Shown here in pieces: positions 42,465 to 51,588 of a DNA stretch of 64,000 nucleotides (its first letter is position 1; the number at the start of each line of letters is the position of its first letter). Both the position numbers and the translations under genes were made by a program. The stretch lies in contig JAHCBA010000010.1 of assembly GCA_019634625.1 (NCBI GenBank), positions 116,843-180,842 of the forward strand, in the 5' to 3' direction. This DNA comes from Verrucomicrobiia bacterium (GTDB taxonomy: Bacteria; Verrucomicrobiota; Verrucomicrobiia; Limisphaerales; CAIMTB01). The notes under the pieces were generated by a model, which saw only the letters and a list, made by a program, of their open reading frames with translations, searched no databases and was not told the origin of the DNA.

Positions 42465-44195
42465 TCACCCCTCGCCCCCCACCGGAAACCGCAACAGCAC
42501 CGTCGTCCCCAGCCCCGGCTCGGACCTGAACTCGCACCGGCCCCGGTGCCCCTCGACCACCCGCGTCACCACCGCCAGCCCCAACCCCGTCCCCTGCGGC
42601 TTGTTCGAGCCCAGCAACCGTCCCGACGGACCTTCCCGCAGCCCGTCGGGCAACCCCGTTCCCGTGTCGGCGAAACTGACCGTCAGTTCCGGTTGCCCAT
42701 CGTCCCCCCGCCCCACCTCGCACCCAATCCGCAGCGTCCCCCCTTCCGGCATGGCTTCCACCGCATTCAGAATGAGGTTCAGGAACGCCTGTTCCAACTG
42801 CACCGGATCCGCCACCAGCACCGGGGTCTCCGCGGGAACCTCCTGGACCCACTCAACCTGGTGCGACCGCAGCTTCTGTCGCGTCAGCACCCGAAGATCA
42901 TCCAGCAGGGGTCTCACCGATACCTGTTCCAGCCGGGGTTCCGCGTGCCGCGCGAAGTCCAGGACCTGCTCCACAATCCGGTTCAGCAGATCCATCTTCT
43001 GCCCGATCACCCGCGCATCCTCCGCCCGCGGATCGCCCTCCGGAAACTCAAGATGCAGCGAGTGGTACAGCATCTTCATGACGGTCAGCGGATTCCGGAT
43101 CTCATGCGCCACCTCCGCCGCCAGCAATCCCAGCGCGCACAGCTTGTCGTTCCGCCGCAATTGATCCTCCGCCAACGCCATCCGCTCCGCCCAACGCGCC
43201 CGGTCCAGCGCGATCGCCGACAACTCCGCCAGCGCCGAAAGTGTCTGGATCTCCTCGTTCGAAAACGTGTGCACCTCGCCCGAATACACGTTCAACACCC
43301 CCCGCGCCTCTTCCCCCAAGGTCAGCGGCACACTCAGCAGCGACACCAACCCCTCCCGCCTCGCCACCTCCGTGCTCTGGTACAACCGCGCCGTCCGCAC
43401 ATCCTCGACCTGCAACGCCTTGCGCCGCCTCAGCACCACCCCCACCAGGCTCTCGTCCACCCGCAACCGCCCCCGCCCCAGATAGTCCGGTCCCGCCCCA
43501 TGACTCGCCCGCAGTTCGAGCGTCTCCGGATCGTCGCCCAGCATCAGCACCGAACTCACCTTCGCCCCCATCAACTGGACCGCTTCGCGCGTGATCAGAT
43601 GCAGCACCTCGTCCAGCCCGAACGCCGTGTTCATCGCCCGCGCAATCCCCGCCAGCGCCGTCGCCAGGGTCGTCCGCCGTCGCGCCTGCTCCAGCAGCCA
43701 GGTGTTCCGGATCACCACCACCGCGTGCCGCGCCAGTTCCTCGAGCAGCGCCTCGTCCTCCTCCCCAAACGCGTCCGCCACCTCGGAATCCACATTCAGC
43801 ACCCCACGCACCTCCCCCTCCACCACCAACGGCACCGCCAGCTCCGACCGAACCTCGGGCCGCACCGCCAGATACCGCGCGTCACCCGCCACATCGCCCA
43901 CCCGCAATGGCCTCCCCATCCGCGCCACCCATCCGGTGATCCCTCGCCCCATCGGCAGCCGCAGGGACCTCGCCGATGCCGGCAATCCGATGGCCGCCTC
44001 GATCTCCAACAGGTTCGAGTTCGGGTTCCGCAGCACCAGGGAACCGCTGCTCGCCCCCGTCAATCGCACCGCCTCCCCCACCAGCACCCGTAACGCCTCC
44101 TCCGGCTCCAGCGAAGCATGCACCGTCAACGCCGCCGCATTCACCGCCTCCATCCGGCGACACCGCGCCAGGACCACATCGAGTTCCGTCCGCAC
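42465..44195 (-). CDS. Soluble GAF-domain sensor histidine kinase
   Basis: 576 residues without membrane segments. Two GAF domains in tandem (about 25-165 and 185-330), each with the late LAVPLVVEGEVRGVLNVDS / LSVPLTLGEEARGVLNVYS signature. The kinase has the H-box LLAAEVAHEIRNPLTVMKML, N-box NLILNAVEAMPEGG, and G-boxes FADTGTGLPDG and GTGLGLAVVTRVVEGHRG. It would respond to a small cytoplasmic ligand or redox signal and pass phosphate to an unlinked regulator. It lies between lptF/G and the glutaredoxin-like gene, all on the minus strand. Confidence 0.93.
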   Translation of the reverse strand: MRTELDVVLARCRRMEAVNAAALTVHASLEPEEALRVLVGEAVRLTGASSGSLVLRNPNSNLLEIEAAIGLPASARSLRLPMGRGITGWVARMGRPLRVGDVAGDARYLAVRPEVRSELAVPLVVEGEVRGVLNVDSEVADAFGEEDEALLEELARHAVVVIRNTWLLEQARRRTTLATALAGIARAMNTAFGLDEVLHLITREAVQLMGAKVSSVLMLGDDPETLELRASHGAGPDYLGRGRLRVDESLVGVVLRRRKALQVEDVRTARLYQSTEVARREGLVSLLSVPLTLGEEARGVLNVYSGEVHTFSNEEIQTLSALAELSAIALDRARWAERMALAEDQLRRNDKLCALGLLAAEVAHEIRNPLTVMKMLYHSLHLEFPEGDPRAEDARVIGQKMDLLNRIVEQVLDFARHAEPRLEQVSVRPLLDDLRVLTRQKLRSHQVEWVQEVPAETPVLVADPVQLEQAFLNLILNAVEAMPEGGTLRIGCEVGRGDDGQPELTVSFADTGTGLPDGLREGPSGRLLGSNKPQGTGLGLAVVTRVVEGHRGRCEFRSEPGLGTTVLLRFPVGGEG

Positions 44196-44246
44196 CCCCG
44201 GATTCCATCATGCTTCCCCCGCCCGGTCCACGCCGACACCACCCCA

Positions 44247-45368
44247 CTACCGCGCCCTCCAGATCCCCAGCGCCCCCACCCCCCCGAACACCACGTTCGG
44301 CAGCCACGCCGCCACCCATGCCGGCACATACCCCCCCGACCCCGTCGCCAGACTGAACTCCTTCATCACGAAATACGCGAAGGCCACGAAGATCGACGCC
44401 GCCACCCCCACAAACGGATTGCGCCGTCCCGACCCCACCGCCGCCGGAATCGCAATCAGCACCACCACCACGCAGGTCCACGGCGACGCCAGCCGGTCGT
44501 GGTACCACGTCCGCAACAACGCATCCATCTCCGGCGCCAGTCGCGGATGCAGCTCCCGGTACTCTCCGATCTCCCGCAGCGACAACTGCACCTGCCGCGA
44601 CTTCCGCAGACTCCCCAGCAGCCGGCTGATCTTCACCTCGCTCCGCAAATGACTCGGCGTCTCCGGAAACCCGCTCGTCTCCCACCGGTTCGTCCAGGTC
44701 TGCACCGGGTCGCTCTCCATCCCCGCCGGAAAGGTGAACCGGCTCACCTCCTCGAACACCCACCGCCCGTTCCGCCAAAACCCCCGCTCCGCGATCATCC
44801 GTTCCCCCGCCCCCCCCTCTCCCGGCCACTGAATGTCCACCCCCACCAGATCCCCCGTCCGCGGCCGGAACGCCCGCACCAGCCAGATCCGCCCGGTCTC
44901 CGGATCCCGGAAGTTCAGGTTCTCCCGCCATTCCCCAGCCCCCTCCGCCTCCCGCCCCGCTCCCCGCTCGAGCACCGCGTCCGCCCGCGCCGCCGCATCC
45001 GGCACCACGTACTCGTTCAAGGCCATCAGCCCGAGGCTCAACGCCGTGCCCACCCCGAAATACGGCACCGCAATCCGCCACCAGCTCAACCCCGCCGACC
45101 GCATCGCCACCAGCTCGTTGTGCCGCGCATGGTGGGATACCACGTAAAGAAGCGACAGCAGCAGCGCCACCGGGATCTGCAGCAGAAGATACAACGGCAG
45201 CCGGTGCCCCAGATACTGCACCACCGCCCCGGGCCCAACCTCCCGCCGCCGCAGTTCGTCCATCTCCCCGAGCAACTCGAACGACAGCCAGAATACCAGG
45301 ATCCCCGCCAGGCAGTAGCCCAGCGCGGTCAGCAACTCCTTCAGCAAATACCGGTCCAGCCGTCGCAC
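44247..45368 (-). CDS. LptF/LptG-family lipopolysaccharide export permease
   Basis: 373 residues. The layout is that of the YjgP/YjgQ family: three N-terminal helices beginning LDRYLLKELLTALGYCLAGILVFWLSFELL, a periplasmic beta-jellyroll of about 170 residues, and three C-terminal helices. The coupling segment HHARHNELVAMRSAGLSWWRI, which contacts the LptB ATPase, is clear. It moves LPS out of the inner membrane. One copy is seen here; the partner permease must be elsewhere. It follows lpxI, giving a small LPS-related group. Confidence 0.93.
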   Translation of the reverse strand: MRRLDRYLLKELLTALGYCLAGILVFWLSFELLGEMDELRRREVGPGAVVQYLGHRLPLYLLLQIPVALLLSLLYVVSHHARHNELVAMRSAGLSWWRIAVPYFGVGTALSLGLMALNEYVVPDAAARADAVLERGAGREAEGAGEWRENLNFRDPETGRIWLVRAFRPRTGDLVGVDIQWPGEGGAGERMIAERGFWRNGRWVFEEVSRFTFPAGMESDPVQTWTNRWETSGFPETPSHLRSEVKISRLLGSLRKSRQVQLSLREIGEYRELHPRLAPEMDALLRTWYHDRLASPWTCVVVVLIAIPAAVGSGRRNPFVGVAASIFVAFAYFVMKEFSLATGSGGYVPAWVAAWLPNVVFGGVGALGIWRAR

Positions 45369-45414
45369 GTCGCCGCCACGCTACGGGCCCCGCCCCGTCC
45401 CCCGCAATCCCTCC

Positions 45415-46254
45415 TCAGATCAACGCTTCCTCCCCTCCCGTCGCCACCACCGTCACCCGCACCTGCGCCGCCAACCGCTCCAGATCCTCCTTGTCCAGCA
45501 GCAGCGTCATCCCCGCCTCCACCGCCAGCACCTCGATCCCATGGGCCGCGCACACCTCCAGCGTCGTCGGACCAATGCACGGAATATCGAACCGCAGATC
45601 GTGGTTCCTCTTGGCCACCTTCACCGCCACCGCCCCACGATCCCGTCCCGCCAGTTCCCCGCCCCGCGTCAGACACTTGTCCGTCCCCTCGAACCCCTCC
45701 ACCGCCAGCACCGTCCCCTTCTTCACCACCACGCACTGCCCGATCTCCAGCCGCGAAATCTCCTTCGCCACGCGATACCCATACGACACATCCGCCGCCT
45801 CCCGGTCCGCCAGCGCCGGTCCCACCCGGTACCCGGCCCCCGGCATGATCGACTCCAGCCATGGCACCGCCGGGATCACCCGTACGCCGTCCTTCTCCAA
45901 CTCATCGGCAATCGCCCCGAAAATGGTGTGCGCGTTCTTCTCCTTCAGCCGCATCAGCACCGATATCCCCCGCATGTCCGGACGAACATCGAACAAACTC
46001 CTCGGCGCAATCAGCCCCAGCATCACGCAATGCGTCACCCCACGGTCCGTGAACGCCTTGATCATCCGCCCCAACTGACCCACCCGCAGCCACACCACCT
46101 CGTCCGCCAGCCGTTCAATCTCCCGATCCGTCTCCCCCTCCGCCGCCACCGCCACAATCCGACGAATGCCCTTCGCACGCGCCTCCCGCGCAAATATCAG
46201 CGGCAGCGACCGGCTGCCCGCCACCAATCCGATGGTTTCAATCGCAGGTTCCAC
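45415..46254 (-). CDS. lpxI: UDP-2,3-diacylglucosamine pyrophosphatase LpxI
   Basis: 279 residues matching LpxI, the lipid A enzyme that hydrolyses UDP-2,3-diacylglucosamine to lipid X in bacteria lacking LpxH. Visible features: IGLVAGSRSLPLIFAREAR at the N-terminus, DRGVTHCVMLGLI, and the C-terminal domain with VVVKKGTVLAVEGFEGTD, MVKVAKRNHDLRFDIPCIGPTT-like sequence and HGIEVLAVEAGMTLLLDK. I take the GTG at 46254; a TTG at 46281 also fits. It is 46 bases upstream of lptF/G on the same strand. Confidence 0.92.
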   Translation of the reverse strand: MEPAIETIGLVAGSRSLPLIFAREARAKGIRRIVAVAAEGETDREIERLADEVVWLRVGQLGRMIKAFTDRGVTHCVMLGLIAPRSLFDVRPDMRGISVLMRLKEKNAHTIFGAIADELEKDGVRVIPAVPWLESIMPGAGYRVGPALADREAADVSYGYRVAKEISRLEIGQCVVVKKGTVLAVEGFEGTDKCLTRGGELAGRDRGAVAVKVAKRNHDLRFDIPCIGPTTLEVCAAHGIEVLAVEAGMTLLLDKEDLERLAAQVRVTVVATGGEEALI

Positions 46255-46281
46255 GAAGCGCCGATTATGCCCAGCCCGCAA

Positions 46282-46654
46282 GCCCCTGCCAACGCCCGGG
46301 TCACGCCACGGTGCATCCCGAAGTTGTGGGGTGGGTGCAACGGGAGGCTCACACCGAGGTTCTGAACGACACAGGATCGCAGCCGCTGTTCACGGCCCTT
46401 GAAGGCATTCAAGGGGTCCTGGAATTTCGCAGAAGAGACGCTGCAACGCCGAAGACGTCCCGTTCCCGCTTGTCTCCGGATGCCGTCCACGCAGAATCCA
46501 TCTCGACGAAACCGATGGGCTTGAGGACGTGCTGGAACTCCATTCCCCTTGAGCCTCGTGAAACCCGGCCTTGAGGGATCCCGGCCCTTCCAGGCCTCGC
46601 CCCCGTCTCCAAGGGGCAGCAGCGCCCGGTCCCCTGGCGCGTCTCGCCTTCCCC
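46282..46654. other. Gene-free interval with a half copy of the dispersed repeat
   Basis: Between lpxI and the M48 protease. CGGTGCATCCCGAAGTTGTGGGGTG at about 46309-46333 matches one inverted end of the dispersed repeat without its partner. The remaining 300 bases have no frame that looks like protein and no RNA I recognise. Confidence 0.5.
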
Positions 46655-48679
46655 TCAGGATCCGCCCTCCGTCGCCGCCGGGCGCCCCCCGAGGAACGGC
46701 GGTAATGGACAATCCAACGTGTCCGCGATGGCCCGCAGCAACTCCCCCTCCCGCTGGGAAATCTGCCCATCCGAAGCCACCGCCTGAGCACAGGCGTTGA
46801 GCACCCGGCCCCGGATCGGCGGTGATGCCAGTCCCAGCCGGTCGAGCGCCACCTCCACCTCGGACAACCCCGCCTTCTCCTCGACCCGGATCCCTGACGC
46901 CACGGCATCCACCCCAAGCGCCCGCATCCCGTCCAGAAACGCCGCCTGAACCGCCTCCGGCGAGTCGTGCCCGACCCGGGCCAGAACCGACAGCACCACC
47001 GCACAATCCGGCAGCAGCGGGTTCAAGGCGTGATACTGGGTCACGCGCCCCGGCTTCGCCCCGAAATGCGGCGCCAGATGCCGTCGCAGCATCTTGTCCA
47101 GCGCGTACTCGAACAGGTCCATCTGCTGATCCGCCTCAATCAACTGCCGCAACAGCCGTTCGAAACCGGCGTATTGGTCCGGAGACAACCGGCGCAGGCT
47201 TGGCAGGCACAACTCGACCAACGGCAGCCGCGCCGAGGCCTCCAGCCGGTCCAGTTCCGGCAGCAACCGGTCCAGTTCCATGGCCACCCCCGGAGGCATC
47301 GCATCCCGCCATCCCTTGAGCCCCTCGATGCGCGCCCCCGGCGCCTCGCCCAAGAGCAACCCGTACACCAGGGCCTCCGCCCCCATGGGATCGTGACTGG
47401 CCTCCCGCAACGCCTCGGGCATCGCCCGGATCAGATCCGAAGCCCACTGCAGGTGGGCGGGCGTCACCCGGCCCGCCTGCCGCACCACCTCCCCCGCACC
47501 CATCACCGCCGCACCCGCCAGCACCATACCGTGGGTGAACGGCGGCAGCCCCGCGCCCCCGACCGCGCCCCCGACCGCGCCCTGATTCGCGCGCCGGGCT
47601 GACCGGACCCCGGGCGGCAAGGGTGGCGGCGCATCGGGTTCGGGAAAGGTCACCCGGCTGAACTTCCCGTCGAAGTTCGGCTCCCAGACCCGGATGCGAT
47701 CCACCAACGGCGGGTGCGTGGACAACGCCGAAATCCACGACGGCGCCAGACCGTTGCCGAACATCAGATGACTCGCCTCCTCCGCCCGTGGGTTGGACAG
47801 TCGCGCCCCCTGCACAAATCCGCCGATCTTCTTCAGCGCCCCCACCAGACCGTCCGGATTGCGCGTGAACTGCACCGCCGCCGCGTCCGCAAGGAACTCC
47901 CGCTGACGCGACACCGCGCTCTTGATCAGCCGCCCGAAGAACAGACCAATCCCCCCCGCCACCAGCAGCGCCAGCCCCAGCAGGGGAATCGGATTCGCAC
48001 CCCCCTTGCCTCCCCCGCTGCTCGAAGATCGCCCGCGCCCGCCCGTGTAAAACGAAATCCGGAGCAGGAACTGCCCCAGCATCGCCAGACCCAGCAGTCC
48101 GTGAACAATCCCCATCAGCCGAAGGTTCAGCCGCATGTCGCCGTTGGCCACATGACTGAACTCATGCGCGATGACCCCCTGCAGCTCGTCGCGCGTGAGC
48201 AACCGCATGCATCCGCGCGTCACCCCCACCACCGCGTCGCTGGTGGTCAACCCGGCCGCGAACGCGTTGATCCCCTCCTCATGCTCCAGCACATAAACGT
48301 CCGGCACCGGCAACCCCGAGGCGATCGCCATCTCCTCCACCACATTCCACAGCCGCCGCTCCAGGGGATCCCGTGACTGCGGATCCGCCGGACGCCCGCC
48401 CAGCGCCACCGCCACCGCGCTGCCGCCCCGCGACAGTTCCCACATCTTCTGCGCCATCCCCAGAAACACCACCCCGAGCGTCCCCACCGTCACCCAGAGA
48501 AACAGCTCCGCATCCCATGCCCGCCGCCAGTCCCCGCCCAGAATCTCCTCCGGCCCCAGGAAGATCAGCGCCGCTGCCCCGTACAGCAGCGCCATCGTCA
48601 GCACCACCGCCATGACGAAATACACCAGCAACCGCCGCGTCTGGCGGTGCGCCCGGTCCTGTTGCCCGAAGAAATCCAT
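46655..48679 (-). CDS. M48-family membrane metalloprotease with C-terminal helical domain
   Basis: 674 residues, twice the length of HtpX. The N-terminal half has two membrane helices (LLVYFVMAVVLTMALLYGAAALIFL and FLWVTVGTLGVVFLG), the zinc motif GVIAHEFSHVANGD, two more helices, and SRQREFLADAAAVQF with the third metal ligand Glu. Residues 350-674 are an additional soluble helical region ending with a TerB-like segment (ACAQAVASDGQISQREGELLRAIADTL). It would degrade damaged membrane proteins. The lemA gene directly upstream is the usual partner of such long M48 proteins. Confidence 0.9.
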   Translation of the reverse strand: MDFFGQQDRAHRQTRRLLVYFVMAVVLTMALLYGAAALIFLGPEEILGGDWRRAWDAELFLWVTVGTLGVVFLGMAQKMWELSRGGSAVAVALGGRPADPQSRDPLERRLWNVVEEMAIASGLPVPDVYVLEHEEGINAFAAGLTTSDAVVGVTRGCMRLLTRDELQGVIAHEFSHVANGDMRLNLRLMGIVHGLLGLAMLGQFLLRISFYTGGRGRSSSSGGGKGGANPIPLLGLALLVAGGIGLFFGRLIKSAVSRQREFLADAAAVQFTRNPDGLVGALKKIGGFVQGARLSNPRAEEASHLMFGNGLAPSWISALSTHPPLVDRIRVWEPNFDGKFSRVTFPEPDAPPPLPPGVRSARRANQGAVGGAVGGAGLPPFTHGMVLAGAAVMGAGEVVRQAGRVTPAHLQWASDLIRAMPEALREASHDPMGAEALVYGLLLGEAPGARIEGLKGWRDAMPPGVAMELDRLLPELDRLEASARLPLVELCLPSLRRLSPDQYAGFERLLRQLIEADQQMDLFEYALDKMLRRHLAPHFGAKPGRVTQYHALNPLLPDCAVVLSVLARVGHDSPEAVQAAFLDGMRALGVDAVASGIRVEEKAGLSEVEVALDRLGLASPPIRGRVLNACAQAVASDGQISQREGELLRAIADTLDCPLPPFLGGRPAATEGGS

Positions 48680-48729
48680 GCAACACCCACCCTTCCGTCC
48701 TCTGCCCTCTGCCTTCCGCCCTCCGTCCC

Positions 48730-49332
48730 TCAGGAGAACGACACCTTCGGCGCCTGCCGTTCCTCGGCACGCTCGACGGTGAACAGCTCCGCCGGACCGA
48801 AGTTGAACACGCCCGCCACGACGTTGGTCGGGAACATCTCCCGGGCGGTGTTGAAGCTCATGACCGAGTCGTTGTAGGCCTGCCGGGCGAACGAAACCTT
48901 GTTCTCGGTGCTGGTCAGTTCCTCCATCAGGCTGGCCATCGTCTGGTTCGCCTTGAGATCCGGATAGGCCTCCGCCAACGCGAAGAAGCGCCCCAAGGCC
49001 CCGGTCAGGGCCGTCTCCGCCCCCGCCACCGCCTTCACCGCCGAGGCGTCACCCGGATTCTCGGCGGCCTTGGCGTTGGCCGACGCCGCCGCATTCCGCG
49101 CCGCGATCACCGCCTCCAGCGTGCCCCGCTCGTGGGCCAGGTAACCCTTGGCCGTCTCGACCAGGTTGGGAATCAGGTCGTACCGCCGTTTGAGCTGCAC
49201 ATCGATCTGCGCGTAGCTGTTCTTGAACCGGTTGCCGAGACTGATCAGGCGGTTGTAGGTCGAGATCACCCACCCGCCCACCACCAACACCCCCAGCCCC
49301 AGCACCAACAACACAATCAACATTCCGGACAT
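48730..49332 (-). CDS. LemA-family protein
   Basis: 200 residues. One N-terminal helix (MLIVLLVLGLGVLVVGGWVI), then the LemA signature YNRLISLGNRFKNSYAQIDVQLKRRYDLIPNLVE and a helical bundle ending EMFPTNVVAGVFNFGPAELF. The family forms membrane-anchored assemblies and commonly pairs with M48 or TPM-domain proteins. Its stop lies 50 bases before the M48 gene, so both are likely one operon. Upstream at 49333-49558 is only a fragment of the dispersed repeat. Confidence 0.95.
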   Translation of the reverse strand: MSGMLIVLLVLGLGVLVVGGWVISTYNRLISLGNRFKNSYAQIDVQLKRRYDLIPNLVETAKGYLAHERGTLEAVIAARNAAASANAKAAENPGDASAVKAVAGAETALTGALGRFFALAEAYPDLKANQTMASLMEELTSTENKVSFARQAYNDSVMSFNTAREMFPTNVVAGVFNFGPAELFTVERAEERQAPKVSFS

Positions 49333-49448
49333 GGCCTTCCTTTCTTCTCAGGGTTTCTGCAGCGCCAGTGTGCGGGACACCCCGCTCCACGCCAACCGCG
49401 TTCTCTCTTCAACCTTCGCAGAGACGATCCCCCCCCAGCTCCTCCTTC

Positions 49449-49503
49449 GGAGGGACGAGCTCCGCGAGTCCGCATCCCATCGCTCCAATCCGCTTCGCCC
49501 AAC
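49449..49503 (+). repeat. Fragment of the dispersed intergenic repeat
   Basis: CGGAGGGACGAGCTCCGCGA followed by CCCATCGCTCCA matches the interior of copies 1 and 2 in the same orientation. Both inverted ends are missing. Confidence 0.6.
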
Positions 49504-49558
49504 CGCACCACCACCAGCTTCCCATTGCCCCGGTTGCAGAAATCCTGACAATTCACCC

Positions 49559-50494
49559 ATGCCCGATCCGCGATCCCCCCTCACCCGCCGCGCCTGGCTT
49601 GCCCACACCGCCGCCGCCGCCGCCACCGTCGCCCGCTCCACCACCCCAACCCGCGCCGCCGAACCTCGGCCAGGACCGCGACCGGAGGACACCGTGGATC
49701 CCGCCTTCCGCATCCGGCATGGGCGCATCCGCCAATCCATCATGGGCTGGACCTATAATCCCATGCCCACCCTCGAACTCGCCCGCCTCTGCCGCGACAT
49801 CGGCCTCGTCGCCATGGAAGGCATCGACGCCCGCCACTATCCGGAGATCCGCGACCTCGGCCTCGAAATCTCCCTCGTCGGCAGTCACGGCTTCGCCCGC
49901 GGCCCCTTCAACCCCGCCCACCGGGAACACGTTGTGACCCGTCTTCGCGAAGCCATCGATCTCGCCGTCCAGGTTCGCTGCCCGCGGGTGATCACGTTCA
50001 CCGGCATGCGGGAACCCGGCATCTCCGACGACGCCGGCGCCCGCCATTGCGTCGAGGCCTGGAAGGAGATCATCCCCCACGCCGAGGCCGCCGGCGTCGA
50101 TCTCTGCCTCGAACATCTCAACAGCCGCGACGATTCCCACCCCATGAAAGGACACCCGGGATACTTCGGGGACGATGTCGATCGTTGCGCCGATCTCATC
50201 CGCCGCGTCGATTCGCCCCGGATGAAACTCCTCTTCGACATCTACCACGTCCAGATCATGCACGGCGATGTCATCCGCCGGATGCGCCAGCTTCGGGACC
50301 TCATCGGCCATGTCCACACCGCCGGCGTCCCCGGCCGCGCCGAACTCGACGCCACCCAGGAGGTCAACTACCCCGCCGTCCTCCGCGCCCTCCTCGATCT
50401 CGGCTACTCCGGCTACGTCGCCCAGGAATTCATTCCCACCTGGCCCGATCGCGCCCTCGCCCTCCGCCACGCCGCCTGGATCTGCGATGTCTGA
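49559..50494 (+). CDS. Tat-exported hydroxypyruvate-isomerase-like TIM-barrel protein
   Basis: 311 residues. The twin-arginine-like signal LTRRAWLAHTAAAAATVAR is followed by an AP-endonuclease-2/xylose-isomerase TIM barrel. Features: VAMEGIDARHYPEI, LEHLNSRDDSHPMKGHPGYF (metal Glu and His), LLFDIYHVQIMHGD (metal Asp, His) and YVAQEFIPT (final Glu), as in the Hyi family. It would isomerise small hydroxy-keto acids or sugars, but an exported form probably acts on other substrates. It is a single gene on the plus strand; downstream 50495-50879 contains only repeats. Confidence 0.87.
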   Translation: MPDPRSPLTRRAWLAHTAAAAATVARSTTPTRAAEPRPGPRPEDTVDPAFRIRHGRIRQSIMGWTYNPMPTLELARLCRDIGLVAMEGIDARHYPEIRDLGLEISLVGSHGFARGPFNPAHREHVVTRLREAIDLAVQVRCPRVITFTGMREPGISDDAGARHCVEAWKEIIPHAEAAGVDLCLEHLNSRDDSHPMKGHPGYFGDDVDRCADLIRRVDSPRMKLLFDIYHVQIMHGDVIRRMRQLRDLIGHVHTAGVPGRAELDATQEVNYPAVLRALLDLGYSGYVAQEFIPTWPDRALALRHAAWICDV

Positions 50495-50539
50495 ACCCGC
50501 ACCCATCCCCTGCTCCTGGAACAACCCCCCCCCTGCACC

Positions 50540-50631
50540 TAATCTTAATCTTAATCTTAATCTTAATCTTAATCTTAATCTTAATCTTAATCTTAATCTT
50601 AATCTTAATCTTAATCTTGATCTTGATCTTA
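50540..50631 (+). repeat. TTAATC hexanucleotide tandem repeat
   Basis: About 15 units of TTAATC (last two TTGATC), flanked on each side by runs of eight to ten C. The A+T content is far above the surroundings. It lies 45 bases after the TIM-barrel gene stop and next to repeat copy 3. Such tracts are prone to slippage, and its length may vary between strains. Confidence 0.95.
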
Positions 50632-50652
50632 ACCCCCCCCCTCCCTTCACCC

Positions 50653-50815
50653 CCGTGCCTCCCGGAGTTGCGGGGAGAGGTGCGAACTCCGCCACGCGGC
50701 GCTTCGGAGGGCGGGGTTCCACGAGGCCGCAACGGTGTGGCGCATGGGGTTGAGGATTCGCAGAGCCCGTCCCTCCGATTCGCTGCCTCCTCACCCACAA
50801 CTCCGGCATGCACCG
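50653..50815 (-). repeat. Dispersed MITE-like intergenic repeat, copy 3 (inverted)
   Basis: About 163 bp, opposite in orientation to copies 1 and 2. The ends CCGTGCCTCCCGGAGTTGCGGGG and CCCACAACTCCGGCATGCACCG are imperfect inverted repeats. The interior GTTCCACGAGGCCGCAACGG and GATTCGCAGAGCCCGTCCCT are complements of the other copies. Confidence 0.82.
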
Positions 50816-50879
50816 CCTGCACCCCGCCCGCCCAAACCCGGCTTGCTTCCCCGACGCCCCAGGTCTTTCATCAGCACTC

Positions 50880-51542
50880 ATGACCCCGCGCATCACGCTT
50901 CCTGATCGTCGTCGATTCCTGAGCCGCACCCTCGGCGCCGCCCTCCTCGCCGCCGCACCCGGAGCCTATGCCGAACTCCTCACCCTCACCCCTGCCCAGA
51001 CCGAAGGACCGTTCTACCCCGACCGGCTGCCGCTCGACACCGACAACGATCTTCTGATCCTCAACGACACCCTGACCCCGGCCTCCGGCGAGATCACCTG
51101 GCTCAGCGGTCGCGTCCTCGATGCCCGCGGACATCCACTCCGCAACGCCACCGTCGAGATCTGGCAGTGCGATGCCCACGGCGTGTACCTCCATTCCCGC
51201 GGCGGTGACCGCCAGAAGATCGACCCGCACTTCCAGGGCTTCGGGCGCTTCCTTACCGGGTCCACCGGCGAATACCTGTTCCGCACCATCAAGCCCGTCC
51301 CTTACCCCGGCCGTACCCCGCACATCCATGTCGCGGTGAAGCGGACCGGCCAGCCCAAATTCACCACCCAATGCTACGTCCGGGGCGAACCCGCCAATGA
51401 GAAGGACGGCATCTGGCGCAATCTGAGCGACGCGCGTCAGCGGGACGCCGTCACCGTGGCGTTCGCGCCCCTTCCCGGCTCCCCAGCCGGTGAACTCCAA
51501 GCCCGCTTCGACATCGTCCTCGGCGTCACCCCCGAGGCGTAA
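50880..51542 (+). CDS. Tat-exported intradiol-dioxygenase-like protein
   Basis: 220 residues. Signal with RRRFLSRTLGAALLAAAPG. The mature part is a protocatechuate-3,4-dioxygenase-like beta-sandwich: TPAQTEGPFYPDRLP, VEIWQCDAHGVYLHS and GRTPHIHVAVKR carry the Tyr, Tyr, His, His pattern that binds Fe(III) in intradiol enzymes. Exported members exist in several phyla and may cleave aromatic diols or be lipoprotein-like. The start at 50880 is the ATG after the repeat; the frame further up is not protein-like. Confidence 0.87.
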   Translation: MTPRITLPDRRRFLSRTLGAALLAAAPGAYAELLTLTPAQTEGPFYPDRLPLDTDNDLLILNDTLTPASGEITWLSGRVLDARGHPLRNATVEIWQCDAHGVYLHSRGGDRQKIDPHFQGFGRFLTGSTGEYLFRTIKPVPYPGRTPHIHVAVKRTGQPKFTTQCYVRGEPANEKDGIWRNLSDARQRDAVTVAFAPLPGSPAGELQARFDIVLGVTPEA

Positions 51543-51588
51543 TCTCTCCCCGGCACCCGGCGCCCCTGCCCCGCACACCTCCCCGTCC

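Noticed and set aside
46311..46574. 87-codon plus-strand frame in the lpxI-M48 gap
   Set aside because: It begins inside a repeat end, has no ribosome site and no recognisable sequence.
50540..50631. CRISPR array
   Set aside because: The hexamer units have no spacers and no cas genes are present in the window.
50430..50822. Minus-strand frame with a long Ile/Lys dipeptide tract
   Set aside because: The tract is only a translation of the TTAATC tandem repeat, flanked by repeat-element sequence.
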